A stretch of DNA of 64,000 bases from NCBI RefSeq assembly GCF_014191255.1, contig NZ_JACHWH010000003.1, positions 191,501 to 255,500 on the forward strand. The letters run 5' to 3'. The DNA comes from Amycolatopsis bartoniae. Its GTDB lineage: Bacteria; Actinomycetota; Actinomycetes; Mycobacteriales; Pseudonocardiaceae. Below are positions 15,941 through 23,819 of this stretch, in pieces. The stretch's first letter is position 1; each line of letters begins with the position of its first letter. The notes under the pieces are model-generated. The model worked only from the letters and a program-made list of their open reading frames with translations, was not told where the DNA came from and made no database searches. Made by a program: the position numbers and the translations under genes.

Positions 15941-16441
15941 CTAGCGGACCCAGCCGCTGAGGCGCTGCTGGGATCGTTTGCCGGCCGGGCGCTGGTCCCG
16001 GTCGGTGCGTTGCAGGGCGGCGGAGGCCGCGCGGACCAGCCAGGCGTTGACCGAGCGCCCCTCCTTCGCGGCGGCCTCCTCGACCGCCGCCTTGAGCTGC
16101 TCGGGGAGGCGCACGTTGATCCGCGAGGTGGGCCCGTCCTCGGCGATGGGCTGGTCGTCGTCCGGTGCGTCCTCCGCGGGAGGGGTTTCCCCGGCGGGTT
16201 CGGCCGACGGCGGGGTGACGACGAACTGCGGGTCGCGTCCGCGCAGGCGCAGCTCCACCGAGCCCGGCGCGAGCTCGCGGGTGATCTCGTCCGCGGCCGC
16301 GGAAAGCGCTTCCAGCAGCGCCATCCGGATCGCGGACTCCAGCGACCCGGTCAGGCGCTCGACCAGCGCCCGTGCGTCCTCCCCGCCGACTTCGGCGAGG
16401 GTGGCGATTTCACGGCCGAGGTTGCTCACATACGTCGTCAT
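15941..16441 (-). CDS. Ribbon-helix-helix regulator
   Basis: 166 residues. The C-terminal ~60 residues contain an Arc/HicB-type ribbon-helix-helix (SRINVRLPEQLKAAVEEAAA, then EGRSVNAWLVRAA). The N-terminal ~90 residues form a separate domain, joined by an acidic, proline-rich linker. Such proteins head DUF4097/ABC operons and act as autorepressors; no toxin partner is adjacent. ATG at 16441 is chosen; a GTG at 16447 is possible. Six TGGCA half-sites lie immediately upstream and are the probable operator. Confidence 0.8.
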   Translation of the reverse strand: MTTYVSNLGREIATLAEVGGEDARALVERLTGSLESAIRMALLEALSAAADEITRELAPGSVELRLRGRDPQFVVTPPSAEPAGETPPAEDAPDDDQPIAEDGPTSRINVRLPEQLKAAVEEAAAKEGRSVNAWLVRAASAALQRTDRDQRPAGKRSQQRLSGWVR

Positions 16442-16449
16442 GTCCACGG

Positions 16450-16516
16450 TGCCACTTTGGCACACGAGTGGCACCACTGGCAAGAGAGGTGGCTCAGATT
16501 GCTGCCAGCGATGGCA
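16450..16516. promoter_or_regulatory. Array of six TGGCA half-sites
   Basis: Half-sites: TGCCA 16450-16454, TGGCA 16458-16462, TGGCA 16469-16473, TGGCA 16478-16482, TGCCA 16503-16507, TGGCA 16512-16516. The first two and the last two pairs form inverted repeats with 3- and 4-bp centres. Spacing of 8-11 bases suits cooperative ribbon-helix-helix dimers. The array lies just upstream of the RHH gene and 86 bp before the rightward membrane-protein gene. Confidence 0.65.
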
Positions 16517-16601
16517 CCCGAGGTTCGTTTCGTCGAGCGCCGCGGGCCGGACGGCGCTAGCGTTTGGGGCCGCGGTGGTGGTGGCGACGGGAGGACCGGA
16601 C

Positions 16602-16970
16602 GTGCTGAGCAGGGGGACCGTGCGCCTCACGGTGGTCTTCGCGGTGGTCGCGGTGTTGTGCCTGGTGGGCGCGATCTGGGCGGGGAGCGCCTCGGTGTCG
16701 GTGCCGGGCCCGGTCGCCGGACGGCCGATCGCGTGCGGAACGGCTCTGACGCCGTCGACCGAGCTGGACGAGCTGTCGAGCGGCGGCACCGCCGGCGGGC
16801 TGCAGCAGCGGACGTTCTCCGAACCGGTGAACGAAGCGATCGAGGCGTGCCAGGGAAGCCGGGCGAGGCAGCAGATCCTCGAAGGCGCCGGCGCGGCGGT
16901 GGCGGTGTTCCTGGGAGCGGTGGTGGTGCTCCGGCTGCGCCGCCGCACCCCGCGGAGCCGGGTGGGCTGA
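16602..16970 (+). CDS. Small membrane protein, unknown
   Basis: 122 residues with a hydrophobic segment at ~8-28 (VRLTVVFAVVAVLCLVGAIW) and another at ~98-115, with an extracytoplasmic domain in between containing two Cys (residues ~49 and ~84) that could form a disulfide. GTG at 16602 has GGAGG about 8 bases upstream. It lies divergent from the RHH operon and may share its operator region. No family recognised. Confidence 0.65.
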   Translation: MLSRGTVRLTVVFAVVAVLCLVGAIWAGSASVSVPGPVAGRPIACGTALTPSTELDELSSGGTAGGLQQRTFSEPVNEAIEACQGSRARQQILEGAGAAVAVFLGAVVVLRLRRRTPRSRVG

Positions 16971-16972
16971 TC

Positions 16973-16985
16973 GTCCACTGTGGAC
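16973..16985. repeat. Palindrome GTCCACTGTGGAC
   Basis: Near-perfect 13-bp palindrome two bases after the stop of the membrane-protein gene. Related copies: 34379-34390, 49721-49732, 58547-58559 and, inside a gene, 45206-45218. Function unknown. Confidence 0.5.
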
Positions 16986-17049
16986 ATCCTTGCCGCTGTC
17001 CTGGCAGGGACGGGTTTGGCGGGACCGGCCTCGGGGGAACTTCCCGGGC

Positions 17050-17949
17050 GTGCACACCCCACACCTGGCCGGGGTCGGTGGCTTCACGACCGGCACCGTG
17101 CTCGCGATCGTCGCCGCGGTGCTGTTCGCGGTGGGCTCCGTCCTGCAGCACCAGGCACTGTCCGGCGACGGTCCGGGCGGAGGCGTCGACCTGCGGGTGC
17201 TGGTGCGGCAGCCGGTGTGGATCGTGGGACAGGCGACGACGGTGTCGGGGAGCCTGGTGCAGGTCGCCGCGCTGGCACTGGCGCCGGTGTCCATCGTCCA
17301 GCCGATGCTCGCCGGAGCGCTGGTGATCGCACTGGGCATCCGCGCGGTGCGGGAACGCTGCCTCCCCAGTGGCGGCGAGGTGCTCGGCGCCGCGTGCACC
17401 ATCGGCGGACTGACCGTGTTCCTGCTGGCGGCGCGGCCGGCGCAGGGGCGGCCCGACCACCTGCCCGCTCCGGTCGTGGTGCTGTGCGTGGTCGCCGGGG
17501 TGGTGCTCCTGGTCGGGCTCGCCGCGCGGGCCCGCCACGGGACGGCGGGCGCCGTGGTGTGCGGGGTGTGCGGCGGGATCGCGGCGGGCTGTGCCGCCGT
17601 GCTCATCTCGGCCGCGTTCAAGGCGGCCGCCCGCGCCGCGCACGTGGTGTCCAGCGGCCTGTTCTGGCTGCTCCTCGTGGCGGCGGTCGTCGTCGCGGTG
17701 ACGTCGCAGCTGGGCAGTCAGCAGGCGTACTCGCGCGGGGCACTGGCCTGGTCGTTGCCCGCGCTGACCGTGGTGGACCCCCTCGCCGCGATCCCCGCGG
17801 CCCGGCTGCTGCTCGGCGAACGACTCGAACCCGGTCACGCCGCGGTATGGGCACCGGCGGGGCTGCTCGCCGTCGTCGGAGTCGTGCTTCTGGCCCGCAC
17901 GGACTCCAGCTGCCGCCGCCCGGTCCTCCTGCGACCGGGACGGCGCTGA
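17050..17949 (+). CDS. EamA/DMT-type transporter
   Basis: 299-residue membrane protein with about nine or ten hydrophobic helices, opening TVLAIVAAVLFAVGSVLQHQA. The repeated half layout (helix GALVIALGIRAVRE, later AIPAARLLLGERLEPGHA) matches the DMT superfamily of metabolite exporters, in the subgroup with the N-terminal SVLQHQA motif common in actinobacteria. GTG at 17050 is the start nearest to the first helix; a start at 16990 is possible. Substrate unknown. Confidence 0.75.
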   Translation: MHTPHLAGVGGFTTGTVLAIVAAVLFAVGSVLQHQALSGDGPGGGVDLRVLVRQPVWIVGQATTVSGSLVQVAALALAPVSIVQPMLAGALVIALGIRAVRERCLPSGGEVLGAACTIGGLTVFLLAARPAQGRPDHLPAPVVVLCVVAGVVLLVGLAARARHGTAGAVVCGVCGGIAAGCAAVLISAAFKAAARAAHVVSSGLFWLLLVAAVVVAVTSQLGSQQAYSRGALAWSLPALTVVDPLAAIPAARLLLGERLEPGHAAVWAPAGLLAVVGVVLLARTDSSCRRPVLLRPGRR

Positions 17950-18147
17950 AAGCACGACGTCGCTCGTGTCCCTTTCGCCCACTGTCCGTTGTGGAGGGCC
18001 GGAGTGCGTTGCGTTCGGCACGCCGCACTGATCGCGGCGGTCCTGCCGGGGCCGGCTCTCAGCGTCCACACAGCGAGGGAGGAGCAACCTGGCCCCGGAG
18101 GACCGGATGACGACCGGTGGCCGCGGTGTCGCGAATGGAGACAACCG

Positions 18148-18504
18148 GTGTTCGGACTGAGCTGGATGCATCTGCTGGTCCTGCTGGCGGCCGGGTTGTT
18201 CGTCCTGGGGCCGGAACGGTTGCCGGAGGCGGCCGCGTGGCTCGGCAGGTCGGCGCGTCAGGTGCGGCAGTTCGCCCGGACCGCCCAGCGGCAGCTGGAG
18301 GACGAACTCGGGCCGGAGTTCGAGGAGTACCGCCGGCCATGGGAAGACCTGCGCCGGCTGCGCGACTTCGACCCGCGGCACGCCATCGTCCAGCACCTGT
18401 TCGACGGCGACCCCGACCCGCTCGGCTCGAACGGCACCGCGGCGCCGAGCGACGGCCGGCGCACGCCCTCACCCGCGCGCGAGCGGCCGCCGCTCGACCC
18501 GTAG
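18148..18504 (+). CDS. tatB: Sec-independent translocase subunit TatB
   Basis: 118 residues. One N-terminal membrane helix (MFGLSWMHLLVLLAAGLFVL) ends in the conserved GPERLPE, followed by an amphipathic helix (WLGRSARQVRQFARTAQRQL) and a charged, variable tail. This is the TatB layout: with TatC it forms the receptor for twin-arginine signals. GTG at 18148 gives the standard beginning; GGAG lies 11 bases upstream. It is the likely export route helper for Tat proteins such as the pectate lyase at 8471-10237, though tatA and tatC are not in the window. Confidence 0.85.
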   Translation: MFGLSWMHLLVLLAAGLFVLGPERLPEAAAWLGRSARQVRQFARTAQRQLEDELGPEFEEYRRPWEDLRRLRDFDPRHAIVQHLFDGDPDPLGSNGTAAPSDGRRTPSPARERPPLDP

Positions 18505-18584
18505 GCGCTCCGCATGGGACCACTGGAGAAATCCGGTTCGTCCCCTGCTGTCCCTTCCGTGCCCCGCGCTCAGCGTCCTTTCAG

Positions 18585-18604
18585 CGGAGCGTTCGTACGC
18601 TCCG
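18585..18604. promoter_or_regulatory. Short inverted repeat after tatB
   Basis: CGGAGCG and CGCTCCG arms (18585-18591, 18598-18604) flank a 6-base loop, 80 bases past the tatB stop and before the likely start of the NAGPA-domain gene. It may be a weak terminator or an operator; no T-run follows. Confidence 0.35.
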
Positions 18605-18639
18605 GTCCTGTTCCTGGCGGTCGACTCCTGTGCGGTTCG

Positions 18640-19917
18640 GTGACAAGACAAGTTCGTGGTGAAGAGTCCGGGGGGCTCGTCGAGGACCGTGGTGACGCGG
18701 GAAGCTTCTCGGGCTCGCTGGCGACGGCCTCGCCGGAGGTCTCCGGGGACGACACCGCGGAAACCCGGCCGATCACGCCGCCCGGACGGCGGCGGCCCTG
18801 GGTGCGGTGGCTGCGTCGCTCGTTCCTGGCCGCCGTGCTGGTGTTCCTCGTCGTGGTGGGCTGGTCGGTCACCGGCGCGCTGACCGCGCCCGGCACGGAC
18901 AGCACCGCCGCGCGCCTGGCCGAGTGGGGCCGCGACCACGGCCTCGGCGGGCTCGTGACCTGGCTGGAAAAGCAGCAGTACGACCACAACCAGCCCCCCG
19001 TCGGCGGACTGCCGCCCGGCGGTATCCCGATCGCGCCGGGCGTGGTGCCCACCGCTCCCGCGCCGCGCGGCGGCCCGCACGGGTTGCCCGCCCCGGCGCC
19101 GATCACCTCGCTGGCCGGAACGGCGCTGCTGCCCGGTGAGGGGCAGTGGCAGACCGTCGTCACCGACCACGGGCAGCCGGCGGCCCGGGTCGCCGAACTG
19201 CGCCCCGACCCGCAGCACACGTCGTTCGTGGCCGGTGTGCTGTGGCTCGACCCGACGTTCGTGCGCGGGCAGCTGCAGCCCGGGTTCCAGGACCCCGGCG
19301 GCTCCTGGCACGCGGCCACGTCGATCACCCCCGCGCTCGAACACAGCGTGGTGGCGGCGTTCAACGCCGGGTTCCGGCTCAACGGAGCCAGCAACGGCGG
19401 CTACTACAGCGAAGGCCGCACGGCGGTGCCCCTCGTCGACGGCGCGGCGAGCCTCGTCCTGCGCACCGACGGCACCGCCACCGTCGGCTCCTGGAACCAC
19501 GAGGTCGCGATGAGCCCGCAGGTCGCCAGCGTGCGCCAGAACCTCGTCATGCTCGTCGACAACGGCCAGGTGAACCCGACCTGCGCCACCGGCGGCACGA
19601 AGGAATGGGGCAGCACCATCGGCCAAGCCGCGTACATCCACCGCTCCGCCTTCGGGGTCACCGCCGACGGCGCCGAGGTCTACGTCGGCGGTCCCGCGCT
19701 CTCGGTGTGCACGCTCGGGAACATCCTGAAAGCGGCCGGCGTGGTGCGCGGAATGGAGCTCGACATCAACCCGGCCTGGGTCAGCGGCACCTACTTCCAC
19801 GACTCCCCGGCGGGCCCGCCCAAGGGTTTCCCGCTCTTCCCCGCGGAGCAGGTCCCGCCGGCGCACTACCTGCACCCCGCGAGCCGGGACTGGTTCGGCT
19901 GGTACCTCCGGAACTGA
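18640..19917 (+). CDS. Membrane-anchored phosphodiester glycosidase (NAGPA domain) protein
   Basis: Protein of about 425 residues: a cytosolic tail, one membrane helix (SFLAAVLVFLVVVGWSVTGAL), a proline-rich linker, then a NAGPA-like domain (VVAAFNAGFRLNGASNGGYY, and later VVRGMELDINPAW). The family includes the human uncovering enzyme that removes GlcNAc from phosphodiesters; bacterial members act on wall or exopolysaccharide phosphodiesters. GTG at 18640 is a guess. An ATG at 18514 is open too, but codons 18514-18640 use many A/T third bases unlike the rest. Domain faces outside. Confidence 0.75.
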   Translation: MTRQVRGEESGGLVEDRGDAGSFSGSLATASPEVSGDDTAETRPITPPGRRRPWVRWLRRSFLAAVLVFLVVVGWSVTGALTAPGTDSTAARLAEWGRDHGLGGLVTWLEKQQYDHNQPPVGGLPPGGIPIAPGVVPTAPAPRGGPHGLPAPAPITSLAGTALLPGEGQWQTVVTDHGQPAARVAELRPDPQHTSFVAGVLWLDPTFVRGQLQPGFQDPGGSWHAATSITPALEHSVVAAFNAGFRLNGASNGGYYSEGRTAVPLVDGAASLVLRTDGTATVGSWNHEVAMSPQVASVRQNLVMLVDNGQVNPTCATGGTKEWGSTIGQAAYIHRSAFGVTADGAEVYVGGPALSVCTLGNILKAAGVVRGMELDINPAWVSGTYFHDSPAGPPKGFPLFPAEQVPPAHYLHPASRDWFGWYLRN

Positions 19918-19923
19918 GCACCG

Positions 19924-20526
19924 ATGAGTTTTCCGCACGGCGCCGGTCTCCACACCGTGCGGAAACTGATCTACGGCATGAACCTGACCCTGGACGGCTA
20001 CATCGCCGCCCCCGGCGACGACATCGGCTGGAGCGGGCCGCCGAGTGACGAGCTGTTCCGGTGGTGGCTCGGCCAGGAGCGGGCGAGCGGCCTGACCCTG
20101 TACGGGCGCAAGCTGTGGCAGACGATGAGCTCCTACTGGCCGACCGGCGACCAGCAGCCGAACGCCACGCCGTGGGAGATCGAGTTCGCGCGGAACTGGC
20201 GGGACACGCCGAAGGTGGTGTTCTCCTCGACGATCGCCGAGGTCGGCTGGAACACTCGCCTGGTCACCGGTGACGCGGTCGCCGAGATCACCCGGCTCAA
20301 GGCCGGGGACGGCGGGCCCCTGCGCATCGGCGGCGCGACGCTCGCCGGGGCGGCCATGCGGGCCGGGCTGATCGACGAGTACGCGCTGGTCACCCATCCG
20401 GTCCTGACGGGCGGCGGCACGCCGTTCTTCACCGCGCTGGAGGGCTGGGTGGACCTGAACCTGGTGGAGACGCGGACGTTTCCCGGCGGCGTGGTCCTGA
20501 CCCGGTACGAGACGAGGCGGCGATGA
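19924..20526 (+). CDS. Dihydrofolate-reductase-fold protein (RibD C-terminal type)
   Basis: 200 residues with the DHFR/RibD_C fold: KLIYGMNLTLDGYIA near the start, a GRKLWQTM helix, and LRIGGATLAGAAMRAGLIDE, the NADPH-binding GG region. These stand-alone proteins are probable NADPH reductases of unknown substrate, often found as single genes in actinobacteria. ATG at 19924 is given; a GTG at 19957 (MRKLIYG) matches the family start better but has no ribosome site. It overlaps the next gene by 4 bases. Confidence 0.75.
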   Translation: MSFPHGAGLHTVRKLIYGMNLTLDGYIAAPGDDIGWSGPPSDELFRWWLGQERASGLTLYGRKLWQTMSSYWPTGDQQPNATPWEIEFARNWRDTPKVVFSSTIAEVGWNTRLVTGDAVAEITRLKAGDGGPLRIGGATLAGAAMRAGLIDEYALVTHPVLTGGGTPFFTALEGWVDLNLVETRTFPGGVVLTRYETRRR

Positions 20527-21547
20527 GCGGGATCCAGGAGCGGATCCAGCGCCGGCTCGAAACGCTGGTAAGCACCGGCGCGGAGACCGGCGTGCAGGTC
20601 GCGGTCTACCAGGACGGCGCCCTGATCGTCGACGCGGTAGCCGGGCGGCTCACCTCCACCACACCGATCTTCAGCTTCTCCACCGGCAAGAACGTGTCGG
20701 CCACGCTCGCGCACCTGCTCGTCGCGCGTGGTTTCCTCGGCTACGACACCCCGGTCGCGGACCTCTGGCCGGAGTTCGCCGCGCACGGCAAGGCCGCGGC
20801 CACCCTGCGGCACGTGCTGACCCACACGGTCGGTCTTCCCGCCATGCCACGCGAGATCACTCCCCGCGAGCTTCCTGCCTGGTCCAGGGTGTGCGAGTCG
20901 CTCGCCGCCGCCGAGCCGCGCTGGCCGCCGGGCACGGCGATGGGCTACCACTCCTACACCTTCGGCTACCTCGTCGGAGAGCTGGCCCGCCGCGCGACCG
21001 GGCGGCCCGTGTCCGAGCTGCTGCGCGAGTGGATCACCGCGCCACTCGGCATCGAAGGGCAGCTGTACTTCGGCGTTCCCGAGGAGTCCCTGCCGGAGCT
21101 GGCGCCCCTGGAACAACAGCAGGCGCCTGCCGACGCGCCGTGGGAAAACCAGCCGAGTGCGGACTTCGGCAACGACGCCGGGATCCTGCGGGCCGACATC
21201 CCGTCGGTCGGCACCGTCACCGCCCACGGCCTCGCCGCCATGTACGACGCGGTGCTGCAGGGCAAACTCGTGGACTCCGCACAGTTGGCGCACCTGTCCG
21301 CGCCCGCGTTCGAAGGGGTGGACCAGGTTTTCGGCACTCCGGCGCGGATGGCGCTGGGTTTTCCGCTCGGCAGGATCGGCGCCCCCGCCGAGGAGAACTC
21401 GGTCGCGTTCGGCTGGCCGGGCGGGGGCGGGAGCTACGCCTACGCCGACCCCCGCGGGGCATCGCCTTCGCGCTGACGAAAACCCGCCTCACCCCGGACT
21501 TCGGCACCGCACTGTCGGTCATGACGATTCTCGCCGAAACCCGTTGA
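20523..21547 (+). pseudogene. Beta-lactamase-fold serine hydrolase, frameshifted near 21455
   Basis: Class C beta-lactamase/EstB-like serine hydrolase. The SxxK motif is STGK (residues ~54-57), and the YHSYTFGYLVGEL region follows. The reading frame from 20523 runs well to YAYADPRG and then stops at 21476 after four foreign residues (ASPSR). The missing C-terminus (GIAFALTKTRLTPDFG, ending AETR) is present in another frame up to 21547. One lost G in CCCCCGCGGGGC at 21450-21460 would explain it. It could be a true mutation or a sequencing error. ATG start is coupled to the previous stop (ATGA). Confidence 0.8.
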
Positions 21548-21565
21548 GCACAAGGAGAGTGGGCG

Positions 21566-21781
21566 TTGCGGCGGATCCAGAAGTTCCAGCTGTGCACGGT
21601 GCGCCGGGACGGCCGGCCGCACGTGACCCCGTTGCTGGCGATCTGGGCGCTCGGCGCGATGTGGTTCACCACCGGCGACGGCGAGCAGAAGGCCAAGAAC
21701 CTCGCCGCCAACCAGCACTGCGTGCTGACCGCCGGCACCGGCACCCTGACCGGCGTGGACCGCTACCGGTGGAACGCCTGA
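21566..21781 (+). pseudogene. Remnant of a pyridoxamine-phosphate-oxidase-like protein
   Basis: 71 codons from a TTG. It keeps the strand-rich core of the F420/FMN-binding PPOX-like family (LCTVRRDGRPHVTPLLAIWA, then EQKAKNLAANQHCVL) and then passes from GTGTLTG directly into VDRYRW, which resembles the family's C-terminal end. Normal members have ~140-170 residues, so the N-terminal ~25 and an internal ~70 residues are missing. AAGGAG at ~21552 is a leftover ribosome binding site, with a GTG in another frame behind it. Not expected to be functional. Confidence 0.65.
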
Positions 21782-21819
21782 CCGAAATCCCATTCCTACC
21801 ACTGATGAGGACGGAAAAG

Positions 21820-22650
21820 ATGACCGATTCGACGGCAACCGGCGGCACCAGGCCCTTCCGGTTCGGGGTCGTCGCCCCGCTCACGACCGACCTGCCGACG
21901 TGGCGGGAGCGGGTGCGCCGCATCGCCGACAGCGGTTACTCGACGCTGCTGATGCCCGACGTCCCGCAGTGGCAGCCGGCGCCGGGCCCCACGCTGGCCG
22001 CCGCGGCCGGCCTCGGTGATCTGCGGGTCGGCACCTGGGTGTATGCCTCGCCGCTGCGCCAGGCTTGGAGCACCGCGTGGGAAGCGCACTCGCTGTCGGT
22101 GCTCACCGAGGGGCGCTTCGAGATGGGTATCGGCACCGGCAGGCCCGGCATCGAAGACGAACTGCGCGAACGGGGACTGCCCGTGGCGTCCCCGGGCGAG
22201 CGGCTGGCCCAGGTGCGGGAGACCGTGACGGCGCTGCGTGAACTCGACGGCCCCGATCTGCACACGCCGGTGGTGATGGCCGTGCGCGGTCCGAAGGCCC
22301 AGGCGCTGGCGGCCGAGGTCGCGGACACGGTCACCTTCGCCCTGATGCCGGGGGACAACCGGGCCGAGATCACCCGCCTGGTGCGCGGTTTCCATTCCGT
22401 CCGGGACGTCGAATTCGCCCAGCACGTGGCCGTGGTCGGGGACAGGGTCGCGCCGTTCATGGCTCCCCCCGACACCGACACCGCCGCGCTGCACGCGGTC
22501 GGCTCGCTGGAAGCGCTCCCGGCCGACCCCGTCGCAGCCGCCGAGGAAATCCAGCGGCGCCGGGAGGAAATCGGCTTCACCTACTTCGTCTTCGGCGCCG
22601 ACTTCGCCGACACGTTCGCCCCGGTGGTGGCCAAGCTGGCCGGAAAGTAG
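21820..22650 (+). CDS. LLM-class F420-dependent oxidoreductase
   Basis: 276-residue luciferase-like TIM-barrel protein. Typical stretches are FRFGVVAPL at the N-terminus, DLRVGTWVYASPLRQAW, and HSLSVLTEGRFEMGIGTGRPG. Proteins of this group use F420 (or FMN) to reduce or oxidise small organic substrates; the partner substrate is unknown. ATG at 21820 has GAGGACGGAAAAG upstream. It follows three damaged or small genes and is convergent with the maleylacetate reductase gene. Confidence 0.85.
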   Translation: MTDSTATGGTRPFRFGVVAPLTTDLPTWRERVRRIADSGYSTLLMPDVPQWQPAPGPTLAAAAGLGDLRVGTWVYASPLRQAWSTAWEAHSLSVLTEGRFEMGIGTGRPGIEDELRERGLPVASPGERLAQVRETVTALRELDGPDLHTPVVMAVRGPKAQALAAEVADTVTFALMPGDNRAEITRLVRGFHSVRDVEFAQHVAVVGDRVAPFMAPPDTDTAALHAVGSLEALPADPVAAAEEIQRRREEIGFTYFVFGADFADTFAPVVAKLAGK

Positions 22651-22694
22651 GCGGTACCTCGGGGTTTCCTCGAAGATCCCACGCCCCGCCGCGC

Positions 22695-22715
22695 ATCGGT
22701 CTACAATGGACCGAT
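22695..22715. promoter_or_regulatory. Inverted repeat ATCGGTC-N7-GACCGAT
   Basis: Perfect 7-bp arms around TACAATG in the convergent gap between the LLM gene and maleylacetate reductase. A TTGACA and a T-rich run follow. It may be a terminator or a leftover operator from a lost gene; a strong terminator stem is not seen. Confidence 0.35.
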
Positions 22716-22754
22716 TGACACTCCTAGGTTTTCCTTTCCACAGCAACGAATTCG

Positions 22755-23819
22755 TCAGGCGAGCGGCGGGGTGCCCGCCGTCGCGGCGGTGAGCAGCCGG
22801 CGCAACGTCGTCTCGGTGACCGGAACCGGGTTGGCGTAAGGGGCCGCCAGCACCCGGGAGACGACAGTGTCGACCCCCGTCTCCGGCAGGCCCAGCCGGG
22901 CGAGTGACATCTCGGCACCGAGGTCCCGGGAGAGGGCGAACAGGTGCGCCGCGGGGTCCTCGGCGTCGAGTGCCTGCCGCAGGGCGGCGAGCGCCTGCGG
23001 CGCGGCGGGGAGGTTCACGGCCAGCACGTGCGGCAGGACCGCGGTGTGCACCTCGGCATGCGGCAGGTCGAACGCGCCGCCGAGAACGTGGCACAGCTTG
23101 TGGTGCAACGACATCGTGGTCGCCCCGAGGGCCGTCCCGGCGAGCCACGCGCCGTAGAGGGCGTCCGCGCGGGCTTCGAGGTCGCCGGGGGAAGCGACAA
23201 CCCGCGGCAGGGCGCTCACCAGCGCCCGGACGGATTCCGCCGCGATGAGCGAGATGACCGGGGAGACGTCCGGGGCGTAGAGGGCTTCCGCGGAGTGCGC
23301 CAGCGCGTTGACGCCGCTGGTCAACGACAGCGCCGCAGGCAACGTGACCGTGAGACCCGGGTCGTAGACCACCAGCGCCGGCAGCACCCGGGGGTCCCGG
23401 CCCGTGGTTTTGCCCGTGGCGTCGGTCAGGCCCCACACGGGAGTCATTTCGGAGCCGGCGTAGGTGGTGGGGACGGCGACGATCGGCAGGCCGGTCTCCT
23501 TCGCGACGGCCTTGGCGAGCCCCACCGCGGACCCGCCGCCGACCGCCAGGCAGCCGTCCGCGCCGATCTCGCGGGCCCGGTCGACGGCCACGGCGGCCGC
23601 CGCGACCGGCACGTGCATCTCGGCGTGCGGATGGAGCCCGGCGACACGCTCGCCGAGCGGTTTCGTGAGTGCTGCCGCGAGGTCGGCCTGCGGCGGTGTG
23701 CACACGACCAGCAGCCGCCGCAAACCCAGCCGTTCGACCTCCTCGGCCAGCCGGTCCCGCGCGCCGACGCCGAAGACCACGCGTCCGGGCCTGCTCTCGT
23801 GGACGAAGTCCCGCATCAT
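22755..23819 (-). CDS. Maleylacetate reductase
   Basis: 354-residue iron-dependent alcohol dehydrogenase-family enzyme. The nucleotide site is GGGSAVGLAKAVA (~residues 94-106), with TTYAGSEMTPVWG, and the His-rich region HSAEALYAPD, HHKLCHVLGG and LPHAEVHTAVLPH is typical of maleylacetate reductase, which converts maleylacetate to 3-oxoadipate using NAD(P)H. ATG at 23819 overlaps the stop of the dioxygenase gene by 4 bases. This is the product-side enzyme of hydroxyquinol ring cleavage and the last gene of the six-gene operon. Confidence 0.9.
   Translation of the reverse strand: MMRDFVHESRPGRVVFGVGARDRLAEEVERLGLRRLLVVCTPPQADLAAALTKPLGERVAGLHPHAEMHVPVAAAAVAVDRAREIGADGCLAVGGGSAVGLAKAVAKETGLPIVAVPTTYAGSEMTPVWGLTDATGKTTGRDPRVLPALVVYDPGLTVTLPAALSLTSGVNALAHSAEALYAPDVSPVISLIAAESVRALVSALPRVVASPGDLEARADALYGAWLAGTALGATTMSLHHKLCHVLGGAFDLPHAEVHTAVLPHVLAVNLPAAPQALAALRQALDAEDPAAHLFALSRDLGAEMSLARLGLPETGVDTVVSRVLAAPYANPVPVTETTLRRLLTAATAGTPPLA

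Noticed and set aside
15941..16441. Ribbon-helix-helix gene as the antitoxin of a toxin-antitoxin pair
   Set aside because: No toxin-sized gene is adjacent. The next gene is a DUF4097 protein and the unit continues into an exporter.
21474..21476. TGA in the serine hydrolase read as selenocysteine, given selC in the window
   Set aside because: Homology does not continue in the same frame after TGA; it continues in another frame, which shows a frameshift.
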